Positions 13,743-23,120 of a DNA stretch of 55,670 bases are shown one piece after another; position 1 is the stretch's first letter, and every line of letters begins with the position of its first letter. Made by a program: the position numbers and the translations under genes. The notes under the pieces are model-generated. The model was not told the origin of the DNA. It saw only the letters and a program-made list of their open reading frames with translations, and did no database searches. The DNA lies in contig NZ_LJHU01000041.1 in assembly GCF_001295975.1 (NCBI RefSeq), positions 1-55,670 on the forward strand, written 5' to 3'. This DNA comes from Brevundimonas sp. AAP58. GTDB taxonomy: Bacteria; Pseudomonadota; Alphaproteobacteria; Caulobacterales; Caulobacteraceae.

Positions 13743-14075
13743 ATGATCACGGCGGCGCTGCTTTTGAACGTCGCTGTTCTGGTTCCGGTCTGTTTCGGGC
13801 TTCTGACCTCTGCGAAATGGACGGCGGCGGCCTATGGTCAGCCGACGCCGGCGCGGGGAATCCTGCTGTCGGTCTATCTGGCGATCCTTGTCGGGTCGGT
13901 GGCGCTGCTGGTCGTCGATCGGCCCGAGATGGCTGTCGCCCTTCTGGCGGTGCAGGTCGTCTACAAGCTGACGACGCCGTTGACCGTGGGGTCGGTTCGC
14001 AATCCGGTGGTGGTCAGCAACCTGCTGATCGCGGCGTTCCATGGCACCGCCATCGCGTCGGTCTGGCCGGTCTGA
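13743..14075 (+). CDS. Small hypothetical membrane protein
   Basis: 110 aa with three to four hydrophobic segments (about 3-22, 40-58, 63-80 and 92-108) and short polar loops. I recognise no family. ATG 13743 is four bases past the guaA stop, so it is probably the last gene of that transcript. The C-terminal half (TPLTVGSVRNPVVVSNLLIAAFHG cut into loop and helix) suggests re-entrant membrane packing, but no transport motif is visible. Confidence 0.7.
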   Translation: MITAALLLNVAVLVPVCFGLLTSAKWTAAAYGQPTPARGILLSVYLAILVGSVALLVVDRPEMAVALLAVQVVYKLTTPLTVGSVRNPVVVSNLLIAAFHGTAIASVWPV

Positions 14076-14153
14076 GCCGGCGGTTCAGCCAGACGGTTCA
14101 GCGCAACCCTGTCCAAGGCTTCATCCGGCCGCCCCAATGCCGCCGTAATCCGC

Positions 14154-14177
14154 TACAAATGTAACGCTACATATGTA
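14154..14177. promoter_or_regulatory. Two BlaI-type dyad operators
   Basis: TACAAATGTA (14154-14163) and TACATATGTA (14168-14177) are two near-perfect dyads with centres 14 bases apart. They match the TACA-NN-TGTA core bound by BlaI/MecI repressors and lie 10 bases before the repressor start. This is strong evidence for autoregulation of the repressor-sensor pair. Confidence 0.8.
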
Positions 14178-14186
14178 GCGGAGAGC

Positions 14187-14564
14187 GTGATGATCGAAGG
14201 GCTGCCAAGGCGCGAGCGCGAGGTGTTCGAGGTACTGTGCGGCCAGCCCGGCGCGACGGCGGCCTCGGTGCGGGCGGCGCTGTCCGATCCGCTCAGCGAC
14301 TCGGCCGTCCGCACCCTGCTGAAGCGGCTGGAGGACCGGGGGCTGGTCGCTCGTGAGAGCGGGCCGGACGGCTTCGTCTATAGGCCGGTGCCGCGCGCCT
14401 CGACGGTGGCGGCGGGCGCGCTGAAGCGGATGGTCGACACCTTCTTCGCCGGATCGGCCGCGTCTGCGGCGACAGCCCTGCTGGGCATGAGCGGGCCGCT
14501 GAAGCCGGACGAAATCGAGGCGCTGGAGCGCCTGATCGAGGCCGCGAAGGAGCCCGAGCAATGA
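14187..14564 (+). CDS. BlaI/MecI/CopY-family transcriptional repressor
   Basis: 125 aa winged-helix repressor. The DNA-binding half (about 1-75) has LPRREREVFEVL, the recognition region SDSAVRTLLKRLEDRGLV and wing VYRPVP; the C-terminal half (RMVDTFFAG ... ALERLIEAAK) is the dimer helix that BlaR-type proteases cleave. Starts at GTG 14187 or, equally well, ATG 14190, after GCGGAGAG. Two matching dyads lie just upstream. The stop overlaps the ATG of the M56 sensor gene. No beta-lactamase gene lies in the window, so the regulon is unknown. Confidence 0.9.
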   Translation: MMIEGLPRREREVFEVLCGQPGATAASVRAALSDPLSDSAVRTLLKRLEDRGLVARESGPDGFVYRPVPRASTVAAGALKRMVDTFFAGSAASAATALLGMSGPLKPDEIEALERLIEAAKEPEQ

Positions 14565-16192
14565 GCGCCGTGCTGATCGCCCTGTTCGTCAAGTCGGCGC
14601 TGATCGCGGTGACGGGTCTGGCCCTGTCCGCCCTGATCGCCCGGCGTCCGGTGGATCGCAGCGATGTCCTGCGGGCCACGGTCGTGCTTCTCCTGCTCTT
14701 GCCGATCGTGGTCGCCTTTGGCCCGGAGCTGAGGCTGGCGCTGCTGCCGCCGGTCGAGCCGGTGGCCATCACCCCGATGACGCTGTGGAGCGGATCGGTT
14801 CGGCCCGCTGAGGGGCTGACGGTGTCCGGCTCGGTCTTCGCCCCGTCGTGGGCCGAGCTCCTCGCGGTCGCCTGGTCGCTCGGGGCCGTTCTGGTCGCTG
14901 CCCGGTTCGCGCTGGGGGTTCTGACCCTGTCGCGCTGGACCGCCGCCGCGCGGCCGGTCGAGGTCGCTGCGTGGCGCGAGGCCGTGCTGCGTCATCGTCC
15001 GCGTCGTCGTCCCATGCTCCGCGCCAGTGAACAGGCGACGAGCCCGCTCAGCTGGGGCCTGCCGCCCGGTGTGGTCCTGCTGGACACGAAGACACTGGGC
15101 GAACCCCAGACCGCGCCCGCCGTCATCGCCCACGAGATGGCCCACATCACGCGTGGCGACTGGATCTTCCTCGTCCTGTCGCGGCTGGCGCTGGCCCTGT
15201 TCTGGTTCAACCCCCTGGTCTGGATGGTCCACCGTCAGCTGATCGAGCGGTCCGAGGAGGCCGCTGACGCCATCGCGCTCGATCAGGTCGATCGCCAGAC
15301 CTACGCCCGCGCCCTGGTCGGCCTCGCCGCCCGTGCCGCCCCTGTTTCGCTCGCCGCCGCCGCCATGGCCGCGCCGGGTCCCGCCCTCAAGCAAAGGATC
15401 GCCAAGATCATGACCGACACCCCCAACGCCCGCCGCCGCCCCGCCGTCGTCCTGACCGCCATCGCGGTCCTCGCGGCCGTCGCCACCCCGATCGCCGCCC
15501 TGGAGATCGGCGCGCGCATCCCGCAGACGCCGTTCGCGCCGCTGGCCCCGATGCCGCCGTCCGCGCCCGCCCCGGTCGCCGAAGCTCCGCTCGCTCCGCC
15601 GGCTCCGCCCGCTCCGCCCGCCCGGACGTATGCCGAAGCGCCTCCCGCGCCTCCTGCGCCTCCTGCTCCGCCCGCGCCCCCGGCCGGAATCGCTGAACGC
15701 GGCGGCGTCTACATCTATCGCGGCGGTCAGGACGACTGGAACGACGACGCCCGCGAGGCCGCGGCCCGTGCTCGCGAAGCGGCCGCCCGGGCCCGGGAGT
15801 TGGCCGGCCAGCAACGCGCCCTGTCCGAGCAGCAGCGCGAGGCGATGGCCGCCGTCCGCGTCGCCGCCGAGACCGCCCGCGCCGCCGGCGATCAGGCCCG
15901 CGCCCACGCCCGCGTCGCCATGCGCGAGGCCGAGCGGGCCATGGCGAATGCCCGTGTCGAAATGGCCCGGGGCGCCGAGGAGATGCGTCGCGGTGCCGAA
16001 AACATGCGTCAGGAAGGGCGCCGTCTGGCCGACCCCGCCTATCGCGCCGAGCAGATCGAGCGAAACCGCGCGCGCGGCAACACCGTCACCGACCAGGAGC
16101 TGCGCGATCTCGGCCCCCGCTTGATCCGCCAGGCCGACGATCTGGATCGCCAAGCCGACCAGCTCGCGGCCCAGGCCGCCGACGCGGGGTGA
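14561..16192 (+). CDS. M56 family (BlaR1/MecR1-like) antirepressor metalloprotease
   Basis: 543 aa integral-membrane zinc protease that should inactivate the adjacent repressor on a signal. It has N-terminal helices (about 5-25, 40-55, 100-120), the site HEMAH (191-195) with downstream ERSEEAADA (229-237) and a helix at 202-220. After a fourth helix (about 297-317) there is a Pro-rich run of PPAPPAPP repeats (about 345-375) and a long Ala/Arg/Glu helical segment (about 390-540) rich in AREAAARAR and MREAERAM. There is no penicillin-binding sensor domain, so the inducer is not obviously a beta-lactam. Coupled to the repressor by a four-base overlap. Confidence 0.88.
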   Translation: MSAVLIALFVKSALIAVTGLALSALIARRPVDRSDVLRATVVLLLLLPIVVAFGPELRLALLPPVEPVAITPMTLWSGSVRPAEGLTVSGSVFAPSWAELLAVAWSLGAVLVAARFALGVLTLSRWTAAARPVEVAAWREAVLRHRPRRRPMLRASEQATSPLSWGLPPGVVLLDTKTLGEPQTAPAVIAHEMAHITRGDWIFLVLSRLALALFWFNPLVWMVHRQLIERSEEAADAIALDQVDRQTYARALVGLAARAAPVSLAAAAMAAPGPALKQRIAKIMTDTPNARRRPAVVLTAIAVLAAVATPIAALEIGARIPQTPFAPLAPMPPSAPAPVAEAPLAPPAPPAPPARTYAEAPPAPPAPPAPPAPPAGIAERGGVYIYRGGQDDWNDDAREAAARAREAAARARELAGQQRALSEQQREAMAAVRVAAETARAAGDQARAHARVAMREAERAMANARVEMARGAEEMRRGAENMRQEGRRLADPAYRAEQIERNRARGNTVTDQELRDLGPRLIRQADDLDRQADQLAAQAADAG

Positions 16193-16219
16193 GGCGCGAA
16201 GCCGGACCGACGACGAAGG

Positions 16220-18025
16220 TCAGTCGCGGTCGAGGATGAGGAAGCGGTTGTCCGGGTCGATACGGACGGTGGGATTGGACGTGGATCCTGTGGGAACTTC
16301 CGTCCGGCTGCCTTCGACATCGATCCGGACGCGTTCGCTGCGGCCGCCCTCCCGCAGTTCGACCTCCAGTCCGGGCAGCCAGTAGGTCGGGCCGGTCTGG
16401 ATGAGGAACAGCCGTCCATTCTCCCGGACGATATCCAGCGAGGGAACGCCGGACTGGCTGATCCAGGGAGACAGGAAGCGCCGGGCGACCTCGGCCTGAT
16501 CGCCGAACGCGGTCAGAAAGTCTTCGTAAGCCGGACTGGCCAGAGCCGTCTCCGCGAAGCGTCGCATGCCCGCGTCGAAGGCGTCCTGCCCCAGCACCGT
16601 TTCCAGCATGCGGAACACCCAGGCTCCCTTGTGATAGGACACGAGCGTATTCATCGCGTCCTGGTCCAGCGGGGTGTCGAGCACATCGGGTTCCAGCGCC
16701 AACAGCTGGGCTCGGTGTTCCCAGAAGGCCGCAGCGACGTCCGGCCCCTCGGTCGCTTCCAGCACGACCCCTTCCGCATAGGTCGCCCAGCCCTCGGTCA
16801 GCAGGTACTGGAGGTCGCCCGACGCGGAGGTCCACAGATGGGCCACCTCATGGGCGAAGGGGGCGTGGTAGGGGAAGTCCGCGATGCTGACGAAGGGTGC
16901 GCCATTCGGCCCGGCATGGATGGCCGGATTGGACAGGAAGGCCCAGGCGTCGCGATCGCGTCCCCGGTTCTGGACCACCGCCATGCGCTGGCTCGGGGGG
17001 ACACCGAAGCGGGCCGACAGCGCCGAGGTCGCGTTTGACAGAGCTTCCGCCAGTTCGGCGTCATTCGGCGCGAAATCCGGCGCGGCGAAGACGTCGAGTG
17101 TGAAGGCCCCCGCCGTCACGCGGCGGGGGACCCACGCGGTGTCGTAGGCGAGGCTGAGCGCGCCGGTCGGGGTGGGGCTGATGATCCGGGTCGTTCTGCG
17201 GCCGTCCGCGACGGCGCTCGTCTGGTCGAAGTCCAGAGCGACGTGGACGGCCTCGGGGCTCGTCAGCGTCACGTCGAAGACGGCGCGCGACCCGGCATTG
17301 GTCAGTCCGAGGCTGGGGTGCCACCAGTACTGGTTCCGGAGGTGGCCGTGGTCGTCCTGGAAGACACCGGAGTTGGCTCCGGCATCGCGTTCCACGACCA
17401 GGTCATAGGTCACGCTGACACCCCGGCGACCCGGCGGCGCATCGACCCAGAGCAGGCCATTGCGGAAGACCCAGTCGGTGTCGGTCCCATCGATCTGCAG
17501 CGCACGGATGGTCGCCGCACGGTTCAGGCCGAAGGCGAAGCCGTCGTCGTCGACGACCTCGACGGTCATGGTGTCCTGGACCGACAGGCCGCGCGCCGGG
17601 TCGAGAGCGACGGTCATCTCATGGCGGTGGATGCGGTTGCGCCCCATCGGAACCGGTTCCGAAGTCCAGCCTGTGTCCGTTCGGGTCACGCGAAAGATGC
17701 TGGGGTCGAGGTGAGTGATCGAGGTGTCGTCGCCGCTGTTGCCGACCTCCACCCGGCCGTTGGCGAGAACCAGCGCCGAGCCGGTTCCCGCGTCCTGCGA
17801 CAGGACCAGCGGCGGTTCGCTGATGAACGTCAGACCATTGTCTCGGGCAATGGCGGCGGCCGTGGGCGAGACCTGCAGCGGTCCAGCCGGGCCGGATTCC
17901 GAAGCGGCGGCTTCCAGCCAGGTCGCCAGATCGGTCGGTGCGCCCGCGGTCTGGGCCAGGGCCGGATGCCCGACGCCGGCCACAAGGATCGCCAGAAACA
18001 AGGTTCTGAGGGCTCGCATCATCAC
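16220..18025 (-). CDS. Secreted gluzincin metallopeptidase (M1-like)
   Basis: About 601 aa with a signal peptide (MRALRTLFLAILVAG ... ALAQ). The N-terminal 300 residues are beta-rich, like the first domain of M1 aminopeptidases. The active site is HEVAH (392-396) followed by LTEGWATY with Glu411 as likely third zinc ligand. The gap of 14 residues from the second His to that Glu is shorter than the 18 usual in M1. The tail has a beta sandwich (LIQTGPTYWLPGLEVEL). GTG 18025, ATG 18022 and ATG 18019 are alternative starts near GAGG. Periplasmic peptide hydrolysis is the likely role; M1 membership is by resemblance. Confidence 0.8.
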   Translation of the reverse strand: MMMRALRTLFLAILVAGVGHPALAQTAGAPTDLATWLEAAASESGPAGPLQVSPTAAAIARDNGLTFISEPPLVLSQDAGTGSALVLANGRVEVGNSGDDTSITHLDPSIFRVTRTDTGWTSEPVPMGRNRIHRHEMTVALDPARGLSVQDTMTVEVVDDDGFAFGLNRAATIRALQIDGTDTDWVFRNGLLWVDAPPGRRGVSVTYDLVVERDAGANSGVFQDDHGHLRNQYWWHPSLGLTNAGSRAVFDVTLTSPEAVHVALDFDQTSAVADGRRTTRIISPTPTGALSLAYDTAWVPRRVTAGAFTLDVFAAPDFAPNDAELAEALSNATSALSARFGVPPSQRMAVVQNRGRDRDAWAFLSNPAIHAGPNGAPFVSIADFPYHAPFAHEVAHLWTSASGDLQYLLTEGWATYAEGVVLEATEGPDVAAAFWEHRAQLLALEPDVLDTPLDQDAMNTLVSYHKGAWVFRMLETVLGQDAFDAGMRRFAETALASPAYEDFLTAFGDQAEVARRFLSPWISQSGVPSLDIVRENGRLFLIQTGPTYWLPGLEVELREGGRSERVRIDVEGSRTEVPTGSTSNPTVRIDPDNRFLILDRD

Positions 18026-18031
18026 CTCACT

Positions 18032-18799
18032 TCAGGTGTTGGGCTGCGCGATCAACGCCTCCCGCTCAGCTTGGGATAGCATCCGCCACTGCCCTTCGGC
18101 CACTCCGTCCAGGCGGATCGGGCCGATACGGATGCGGAGCAGGTCGGTGACCTCCAGCCCAACCCGCTCGCACATGCGGCGGATCTGGCGGTTGCGGCCT
18201 TCGGTGAGGATGAAACGCAGTCGATGCGGCTCGACGCGGGTGACCTTGGCCCGTTTGAGCACCCGTCCATCGAGCATGATGCCGTGCCGCAACTGCGCCA
18301 GCGCCTTTTCGGTCACGTCGCCGGTGACCCGCACCAGATATTCCTTGTCCAGCGTCGAGTCCGGCCCGATCACCGCCTTGGCCACGACGCCGTCCGACGA
18401 CAGCAGCAGCAGGCCGCGCGAATCCTCGTCCAGACGGCCGATGGGCGGCAGGGAAGCATCGGCGGCGGGGACCTCGCCCTCGCCGATGCGGTTCTCGGCC
18501 GTCAGCAGGCGCACGGCGGGAACCTTGCCGGGTTCGGGCTGGCCGGAGACGTAGCCGACCGGCTTGTGCATCACGATGGTGACGCCGGAGGCGAGTGCCG
18601 CTTCGGCCCGGTCTGCCAGGGTCAGCGTCTGGCCCGGCTGGATCTTGCGGCCCGCGTCGGTGACGACCTCGCCGTCGATGGAGACCAGCCCTTCGGCGAT
18701 CAGGGCGTCGGCTTCGCGGCGCGAGCAGACGCCTGATTGGCCCAGCCACTTGTTGATGCGGACCGGCTCGGGCCCGTCGTAGACGCGGGTCAGGGCCAA
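18032..18799 (-). CDS. rRNA pseudouridine synthase, RsuA/RluB/RluE/RluF family
   Basis: Isomerises uridine to pseudouridine in rRNA. An S4 RNA-binding domain (PVRINKWLGQSGVCSRREAD) precedes the catalytic domain with PIGRLDEDSRGLLLL, which holds the catalytic Asp (GRLDxDSxGLLLL), and RNRQIRRMCE. The frame is open to ATG 18919, but that would overlap the neighbouring gene by over 100 bases, and the S4 domain begins right after TTG 18799. The TTG start four bases past the upstream stop gives 255 aa. It does not have a basic C-terminal extension. RluB or RluE/F specificity cannot be told here. Confidence 0.9.
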   Translation of the reverse strand: MALTRVYDGPEPVRINKWLGQSGVCSRREADALIAEGLVSIDGEVVTDAGRKIQPGQTLTLADRAEAALASGVTIVMHKPVGYVSGQPEPGKVPAVRLLTAENRIGEGEVPAADASLPPIGRLDEDSRGLLLLSSDGVVAKAVIGPDSTLDKEYLVRVTGDVTEKALAQLRHGIMLDGRVLKRAKVTRVEPHRLRFILTEGRNRQIRRMCERVGLEVTDLLRIRIGPIRLDGVAEGQWRMLSQAEREALIAQPNT

Positions 18800-18803
18800 A
18801 CGG

Positions 18804-19325
18804 TCAGTCCTGAAGGGCCGCCAGAGCCGCCAAGGCGACCTGATCGTCCTGTGTTGAGGTGACACCAGACACGCCGATGGCCCCGACAACTCGACCGTCG
18901 ATGACGATGGGTCGGCCACCCGCTATCGGAAAGGCGTCCGCGTTGCCCAGGCTGACGAGACGTCCGCCCTGGACGCGTTCTTCCATCGTCACGGTTGGCA
19001 GACGATAGCGGGCGGCCGTCATGGCCTTCCTCTGGGCGACAAGGATCGAACCGTAGTGTGTGTCGTCCAGCCGAGCGAAGGCGACCAGTTCCCCAGACGG
19101 CTCGACGATGGCGACCGCGACCCGCCAGCCGTTCGCACGACCGTGATCCAGCGCGGCGGCAATCAGGGTCTGAGCCGTCTCCAGGGCGATAGGCGTGCCA
19201 TAGGCCGGTGCAGGCGCGGCAGTGCCTGGCCCGACGGAGGCCACCGTCTGGGCCATGACGGAAGGCGTGACGGCGAGCGACATCGCGAGGGTGAGACCGA
19301 TGGCCGCGATGGGGGCGTTGGGCAC
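18804..19325 (-). CDS. HbpS/GlcG-like (DUF336) heme-binding protein, exported
   Basis: 173 aa. Residues 1-26 form a signal peptide ending SVMAQ, so the mature protein is periplasmic. The body is a GlcG/HbpS fold: ALETAQTLIAAALDHGRANGW, VAVAIVEPSGELVAFARLDD, RKAMTAARYRLPT and the Gly-rich end GGRPIVIDGRVVGAIGVSG. Family members bind heme or cobalamin or act as accessory oxidative-stress sensors; the ligand here is not known. It lies 15 bases downstream of a DUF938 gene and four bases before the pseudouridine synthase start, so the three may share a transcript. Confidence 0.85.
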   Translation of the reverse strand: MPNAPIAAIGLTLAMSLAVTPSVMAQTVASVGPGTAAPAPAYGTPIALETAQTLIAAALDHGRANGWRVAVAIVEPSGELVAFARLDDTHYGSILVAQRKAMTAARYRLPTVTMEERVQGGRLVSLGNADAFPIAGGRPIVIDGRVVGAIGVSGVTSTQDDQVALAALAALQD

Positions 19326-19340
19326 TGGATGACTCCGGGT

Positions 19341-19982
19341 TCAGCCGACCTTGCGGAACAGCAGCATGAGGTTGTTAGCGGGCATCTCGACCCGACGGGT
19401 CAGGTGCAGGCCGTGCTTCAGGGCCTCGGCCACGACGGCGTCGCGGTCACGCAGGCCCCAGGCCGGATCGCGGCTCTTCAGGCTGTCGTCGAAGGCGGCG
19501 TTGGAGGGGGCGAGCGGCACGTCGGCCTCGCGGAATGGGCCGTAGAGGACCAGCAGGCCTCCGGGGTCGGGCAGGACGCGGCCGGCACCAGTCATCAGGC
19601 CTTCGGTCGCGGACCAGGGGCTGATGTGGATCATGTTGATGCAGACGATGACCTGGACGTCCAGCGGCGGCCAGGTGTCCGGATCGGCAGCGTCGAGCGC
19701 GAGCAGGGGCTTCAGGTTCGGCAGATTGGCCTCGGCGGCCCAGGCCCTGATACTGACGCGGGCTTGCTCCGACGGGTCGCTGGGGGTCCAGGTTGTGCGG
19801 GGGAGTGTCCGGGCGAAGGCGACGGCGTGCTCGCCCGAGCCTGAGGCGATCTCGAGGATGCGGCCCTCGGCCGGAAGGTGGGCCTTGAGGACATCAAGAA
19901 TAGGTTGGGTGTTTCGCGCCACCGAGGGCGAGGCGAGGGCCCCGGCCGACGCTGCGTTCTGAACGGAATCGAGGGTCTGCAC
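19341..19982 (-). CDS. DUF938 SAM-dependent methyltransferase-like protein
   Basis: About 213 aa from GTG 19982. The start of the conserved family region (PSVARNTQPILDVLK) is followed by the SAM loop ILEIASGSGEHAVAFA, PSDPSEQARVSI, and the DUF938 block VICINMIHISPWSATEGLM with LLVLYGPF and RDPAWGLRD. The frame is open to 20138, but the extra N-terminal stretch is Cys/Arg-rich and not conserved-looking. No strong Shine-Dalgarno precedes the GTG, so the start is uncertain. The substrate is unknown. Divergent from pckG. Confidence 0.85.
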   Translation of the reverse strand: MQTLDSVQNAASAGALASPSVARNTQPILDVLKAHLPAEGRILEIASGSGEHAVAFARTLPRTTWTPSDPSEQARVSIRAWAAEANLPNLKPLLALDAADPDTWPPLDVQVIVCINMIHISPWSATEGLMTGAGRVLPDPGGLLVLYGPFREADVPLAPSNAAFDDSLKSRDPAWGLRDRDAVVAEALKHGLHLTRRVEMPANNLMLLFRKVG

Positions 19983-20197
19983 ACAAGCAGGAATACAGCC
20001 GCGTGAAGGCAAGCGCGACCGGTTTCCGCCTGTGGGGACCCTGGCGCCACAGTTCAGGGGGCGGAATCTTGCGCCGGTTGACGCGGCGGCAGGACGGGTG
20101 TCATTGCGGCTGAAACAGGCCGTGAAAGCCTGTAACATTCAGGAAAGCGCCACGGCGGCGTCAGATCGCCGGGCAGAGACGTTTCAGGAGCCTGCCA

Positions 20198-22051
20198 GTG
20201 CAAACCCAATCCATTCCGGGGCTTCACCCGGCGCCGACCCGTCATGCCGGCCTGGTCGCCTGGGTCGAACAGATCGCCGCGCTGACGAAGCCCGCCCGCG
20301 TGCACTGGTGCGACGGCACCGAGGCCGAGAAGGACGCCATCGTCGCCGACCTGATCGACAAGGGCACGCTGAAGGCGCTGGACCCGGTGAAGCGGCCGGG
20401 CAGCTACTATGCGGCGTCGGATCCCAAGGATGTGGCCCGCGTCGAAAGCCGGACCTTCATCTGCTCGGAGGACCAGGCCGACGCCGGGCCGACCAACAAC
20501 TGGTCCGATCCGGTCGAGATGCGCGAGCGGCTGGGCGGGCTGTTCGACGGCTGCATGGCCGGGCGGACGATGTATGTCGTGCCCTTCTCCATGGGGCCGA
20601 TCGGCTCGAAGATCAGCGCGCTGGGCGTCGAGATCACCGACAGCGGATACGTCGCTGTGTCGATGGGCATCATGACGCGGATGGGCTCGGCCGCGCTGGA
20701 GGCGCTGGGCGAGGATGGCGTGTTCGTGCCCTGCGTCCATACGCTCGGCGCGCCGCTGCCCGAGGGGCAGGCCGACGTGGCCTGGCCCTGCAACGAGGAG
20801 AAGTGGATCGTCCACTTCCCCGAGACGCGCGAGATCTGGTCCTACGGTTCGGGCTATGGCGGCAACGCGCTGCTGGGCAAGAAGTGCTACGCCCTGCGGA
20901 TCGCCTCGGTCATGGCCCGCGACGAGGGCTGGCTGGCCGAGCACATGCTGATCCTGAAGCTGACCGACCCCAAGGGCCGGGTAAAGTACATGGCCGCGGC
21001 CTTCCCCAGCGCCTGCGGCAAGACCAACCTGGCCATGCTCCAGCCCAGCCTGCCCGGCTGGAAGGCCGAGACGGTCGGGGACGACATCGCCTGGATGCGC
21101 TTTGGCGACGACGGGCGGCTGTATGCGGTGAACCCGGAGGCCGGCTTCTTCGGCGTGGCCCCGGGCACGAGCCGCAACACCAATCAGAACGCGCTGGAGA
21201 CCCTGGCGAAGAACACCGTCTTCACCAACACGGCCCTGACGGCCGAAGGCGACGTCTGGTGGGAAGGCCTGACCAAGATCGCGCCCGAGGGCCTGACGAC
21301 CTGGAAGGGCAAGCCGCACGACCCCGCGTCGGGCGAACCCGCCGCCCATCCGAACGCCCGCTTCGCGGCGCCGGCCGGGCAGTGCCCCACGATCGCGCCC
21401 GAGTGGGAGGATCCCCGTGGTGTGCCCATCGACGCCATCCTGTTCGGCGGCCGCCGCGCCTCGGCCGTGCCTCTGGTGACCGAGGCCTTCGACTGGGAGC
21501 ACGGGGTGTTTATGGGCTCGACCGTGGCCAGCGAGGGCACGGCGGCGGCCGAGAACAAGGTCGGCGAGCTGCGCCGCGACCCCTTCGCCATGCTGCCCTT
21601 CTGCGGCTACAACATGGGCGACTACTTCGCCCACTGGCTGGCCCTGGGCGACAAGGCGGACGCGGCCAAGCTGCCGCGCATCTTCTTCGTCAACTGGTTC
21701 CGCAAGGACGAGACCGGCAAGTTCGTCTGGCCGGGCTTCGGCGACAATGCGCGGGTCCTGAAGTGGATCGCCGAGCGTATAGATGGGGAGGCGGAAGCCC
21801 TGGACACGCCGGTCGGTCGCGTTCCGCCGGCGGAGGCGCTGGACCTAGCGGGTCTGGAGCTGACGGACGGCCAGCTGTCGACCTTGCTCGATGTCGACGC
21901 CGAGGTCTGGGCCGAGGAGGCCGCGATGATCCCGGAGTTCTACATGCAGTTCGGCGACCGTCTGCCGGCCCGTCTATGGGCCCAGCACACGGCGCTGGGC
22001 GAGCGTCTGGCGGCCGCGCGGGGTGAACCGGCGGTGATGGCGGCGGAGTAG
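20198..22051 (+). CDS. pckG: Phosphoenolpyruvate carboxykinase (GTP)
   Basis: Interconverts oxaloacetate and PEP with GTP, the entry step of gluconeogenesis. 617 aa. The kinase-1a P-loop with catalytic cysteine is [13 protein letters not shown] near residues 267-279. The GTP-type enzyme is also indicated by the motifs [26 protein letters not shown] and the Mn-site region; the ATP-type enzyme is shorter and different. GTG 20198 follows CAGGAG at 20185-20190. About 215 bases separate it from the divergent DUF938 gene; I see no clear operator there. Confidence 0.96.
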   Translation: MQTQSIPGLHPAPTRHAGLVAWVEQIAALTKPARVHWCDGTEAEKDAIVADLIDKGTLKALDPVKRPGSYYAASDPKDVARVESRTFICSEDQADAGPTNNWSDPVEMRERLGGLFDGCMAGRTMYVVPFSMGPIGSKISALGVEITDSGYVAVSMGIMTRMGSAALEALGEDGVFVPCVHTLGAPLPEGQADVAWPCNEEKWIVHFPETREIWSYGSGYGGNALLGKKCYALRIASVMARDEGWLAEHMLILKLTDPKGRVKYMAAAFPSACGKTNLAMLQPSLPGWKAETVGDDIAWMRFGDDGRLYAVNPEAGFFGVAPGTSRNTNQNALETLAKNTVFTNTALTAEGDVWWEGLTKIAPEGLTTWKGKPHDPASGEPAAHPNARFAAPAGQCPTIAPEWEDPRGVPIDAILFGGRRASAVPLVTEAFDWEHGVFMGSTVASEGTAAAENKVGELRRDPFAMLPFCGYNMGDYFAHWLALGDKADAAKLPRIFFVNWFRKDETGKFVWPGFGDNARVLKWIAERIDGEAEALDTPVGRVPPAEALDLAGLELTDGQLSTLLDVDAEVWAEEAAMIPEFYMQFGDRLPARLWAQHTALGERLAAARGEPAVMAAE

Positions 22052-22097
22052 CGCCTATCGACTTGCATTCCCGGCCGCGCGCGCCGATGCAGCGCGC

Positions 22098-23120
22098 GTG
22101 GCCGACCTCTCCACCGACATCGTCATCCTCGGCGCGGGCGTGCTCGGCCTCGCCGTCGCGGCTGAGCTGACGGCGCGCGGGCATGAGGTCCGCCTGATCG
22201 ATCCCGGTGGCGCCAACTCATCTTCCGTCGCCGCCGGCATGATCGCCCCGGCCCTCGAGAGCCTGCTGGACGGGGCCGCTTCTGGCCGAGCGGCGTTGCT
22301 CAAGGACGCCGCCGCCCTGTGGCCCGCCTTCGCCGAGGCGCACAGTCTGGCGCTGGACCCTACCCCGGCTGAATGGCGCGGTCCCGATCCCGAAGGGGTC
22401 GCCGACGCCCTGATCGGACTGGGCTTCGCCGTGGAACGTCCCGCGGGTGCCGTGGCCGCGCCCAGCGACATCCGGATCGATCCGTTAGACGCCATGGCGC
22501 GCCTGTTGGAGCGCCTCGCCGGACGCAGGGTCGCGGCGATGGCCTCTGCCGTGTCTTCGGACGAGGAGGGCTGGACCGTCTTCACCGACGTTGAAGCGGT
22601 CCGGGCGAAGCATATGATCCTCGCGACCGGTGTCGGCGCACCGATCCGTGGCCTGCCTCGGCCAGCCGCCCGGGCCGTGTCCGATATCCATCCCATCGCC
22701 GGTCAGATCGGGCTCGTCGCCGTGCCCCTGACCGACCGCGTCCTGCGTGGCCCCGGCGGCTATGTCGTGCCGGCGGGGGCCGGGGCCCTGATCGGGGCGA
22801 CCATGGTCGAAGGCCAGTCGCCCGCCGTCGTCGATCCGGACGCCTCCGCCCGCCTGATCGCCCAGGCCGAGGCCCTGATTGGCCAGCCCATCGACACGCC
22901 GATCGACTGGCGGGCCGCCGTCCGGGGCGCGACGCCGGACGGTCTGCCGTTGGCCGGACCGGCGGGGCCAGGCCTACATCTGGCGCTCGCCCCCCGGCGG
23001 AACGGCTGGCTGCTCGCGCCCCTGGTCGCCCGCATCGTGGCGGACGGCGTCGAAGGGCGACCGCGCGATCCGTACGCCACCGCCCTCGACCCGCTCCGGT
23101 TCAGTCCTCCGGAAGCGTGA
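22098..23120 (+). CDS. FAD-dependent amine oxidase, DAO/ThiO-like
   Basis: 340 aa. The N-terminal Rossmann motif is [22 protein letters not shown], with VRLIDPGG binding the adenosine ribose. Later blocks include [10 protein letters not shown], the substrate-domain strand [17 protein letters not shown] and the C-terminal [14 protein letters not shown] helix. This is the D-amino-acid oxidase / glycine oxidase fold. Thiamine-linked ThiO is a possibility, but no thiamine gene lies nearby. GTG 22098 lies 46 bases after pckG. The last 20 bases overlap the 3' end of the convergent TonB gene. Confidence 0.82.
   Translation: MADLSTDIVILGAGVLGLAVAAELTARGHEVRLIDPGGANSSSVAAGMIAPALESLLDGAASGRAALLKDAAALWPAFAEAHSLALDPTPAEWRGPDPEGVADALIGLGFAVERPAGAVAAPSDIRIDPLDAMARLLERLAGRRVAAMASAVSSDEEGWTVFTDVEAVRAKHMILATGVGAPIRGLPRPAARAVSDIHPIAGQIGLVAVPLTDRVLRGPGGYVVPAGAGALIGATMVEGQSPAVVDPDASARLIAQAEALIGQPIDTPIDWRAAVRGATPDGLPLAGPAGPGLHLALAPRRNGWLLAPLVARIVADGVEGRPRDPYATALDPLRFSPPEA

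Noticed and set aside
14561..16192. Classical beta-lactam resistance sensor
   Set aside because: The C-terminal penicillin-binding domain is missing and no beta-lactamase lies nearby, so I keep only the BlaR1-like label.
18800..18919. N-terminal extension of the pseudouridine synthase to ATG 18919
   Set aside because: It would overlap the upstream gene by over 100 bases and add non-conserved residues before the S4 domain; TTG 18799 fits better.
20032..22026. Second long plus-strand frame overlapping pckG
   Set aside because: Out-of-frame shadow of pckG, Arg/Gly-rich, no recognisable motif.
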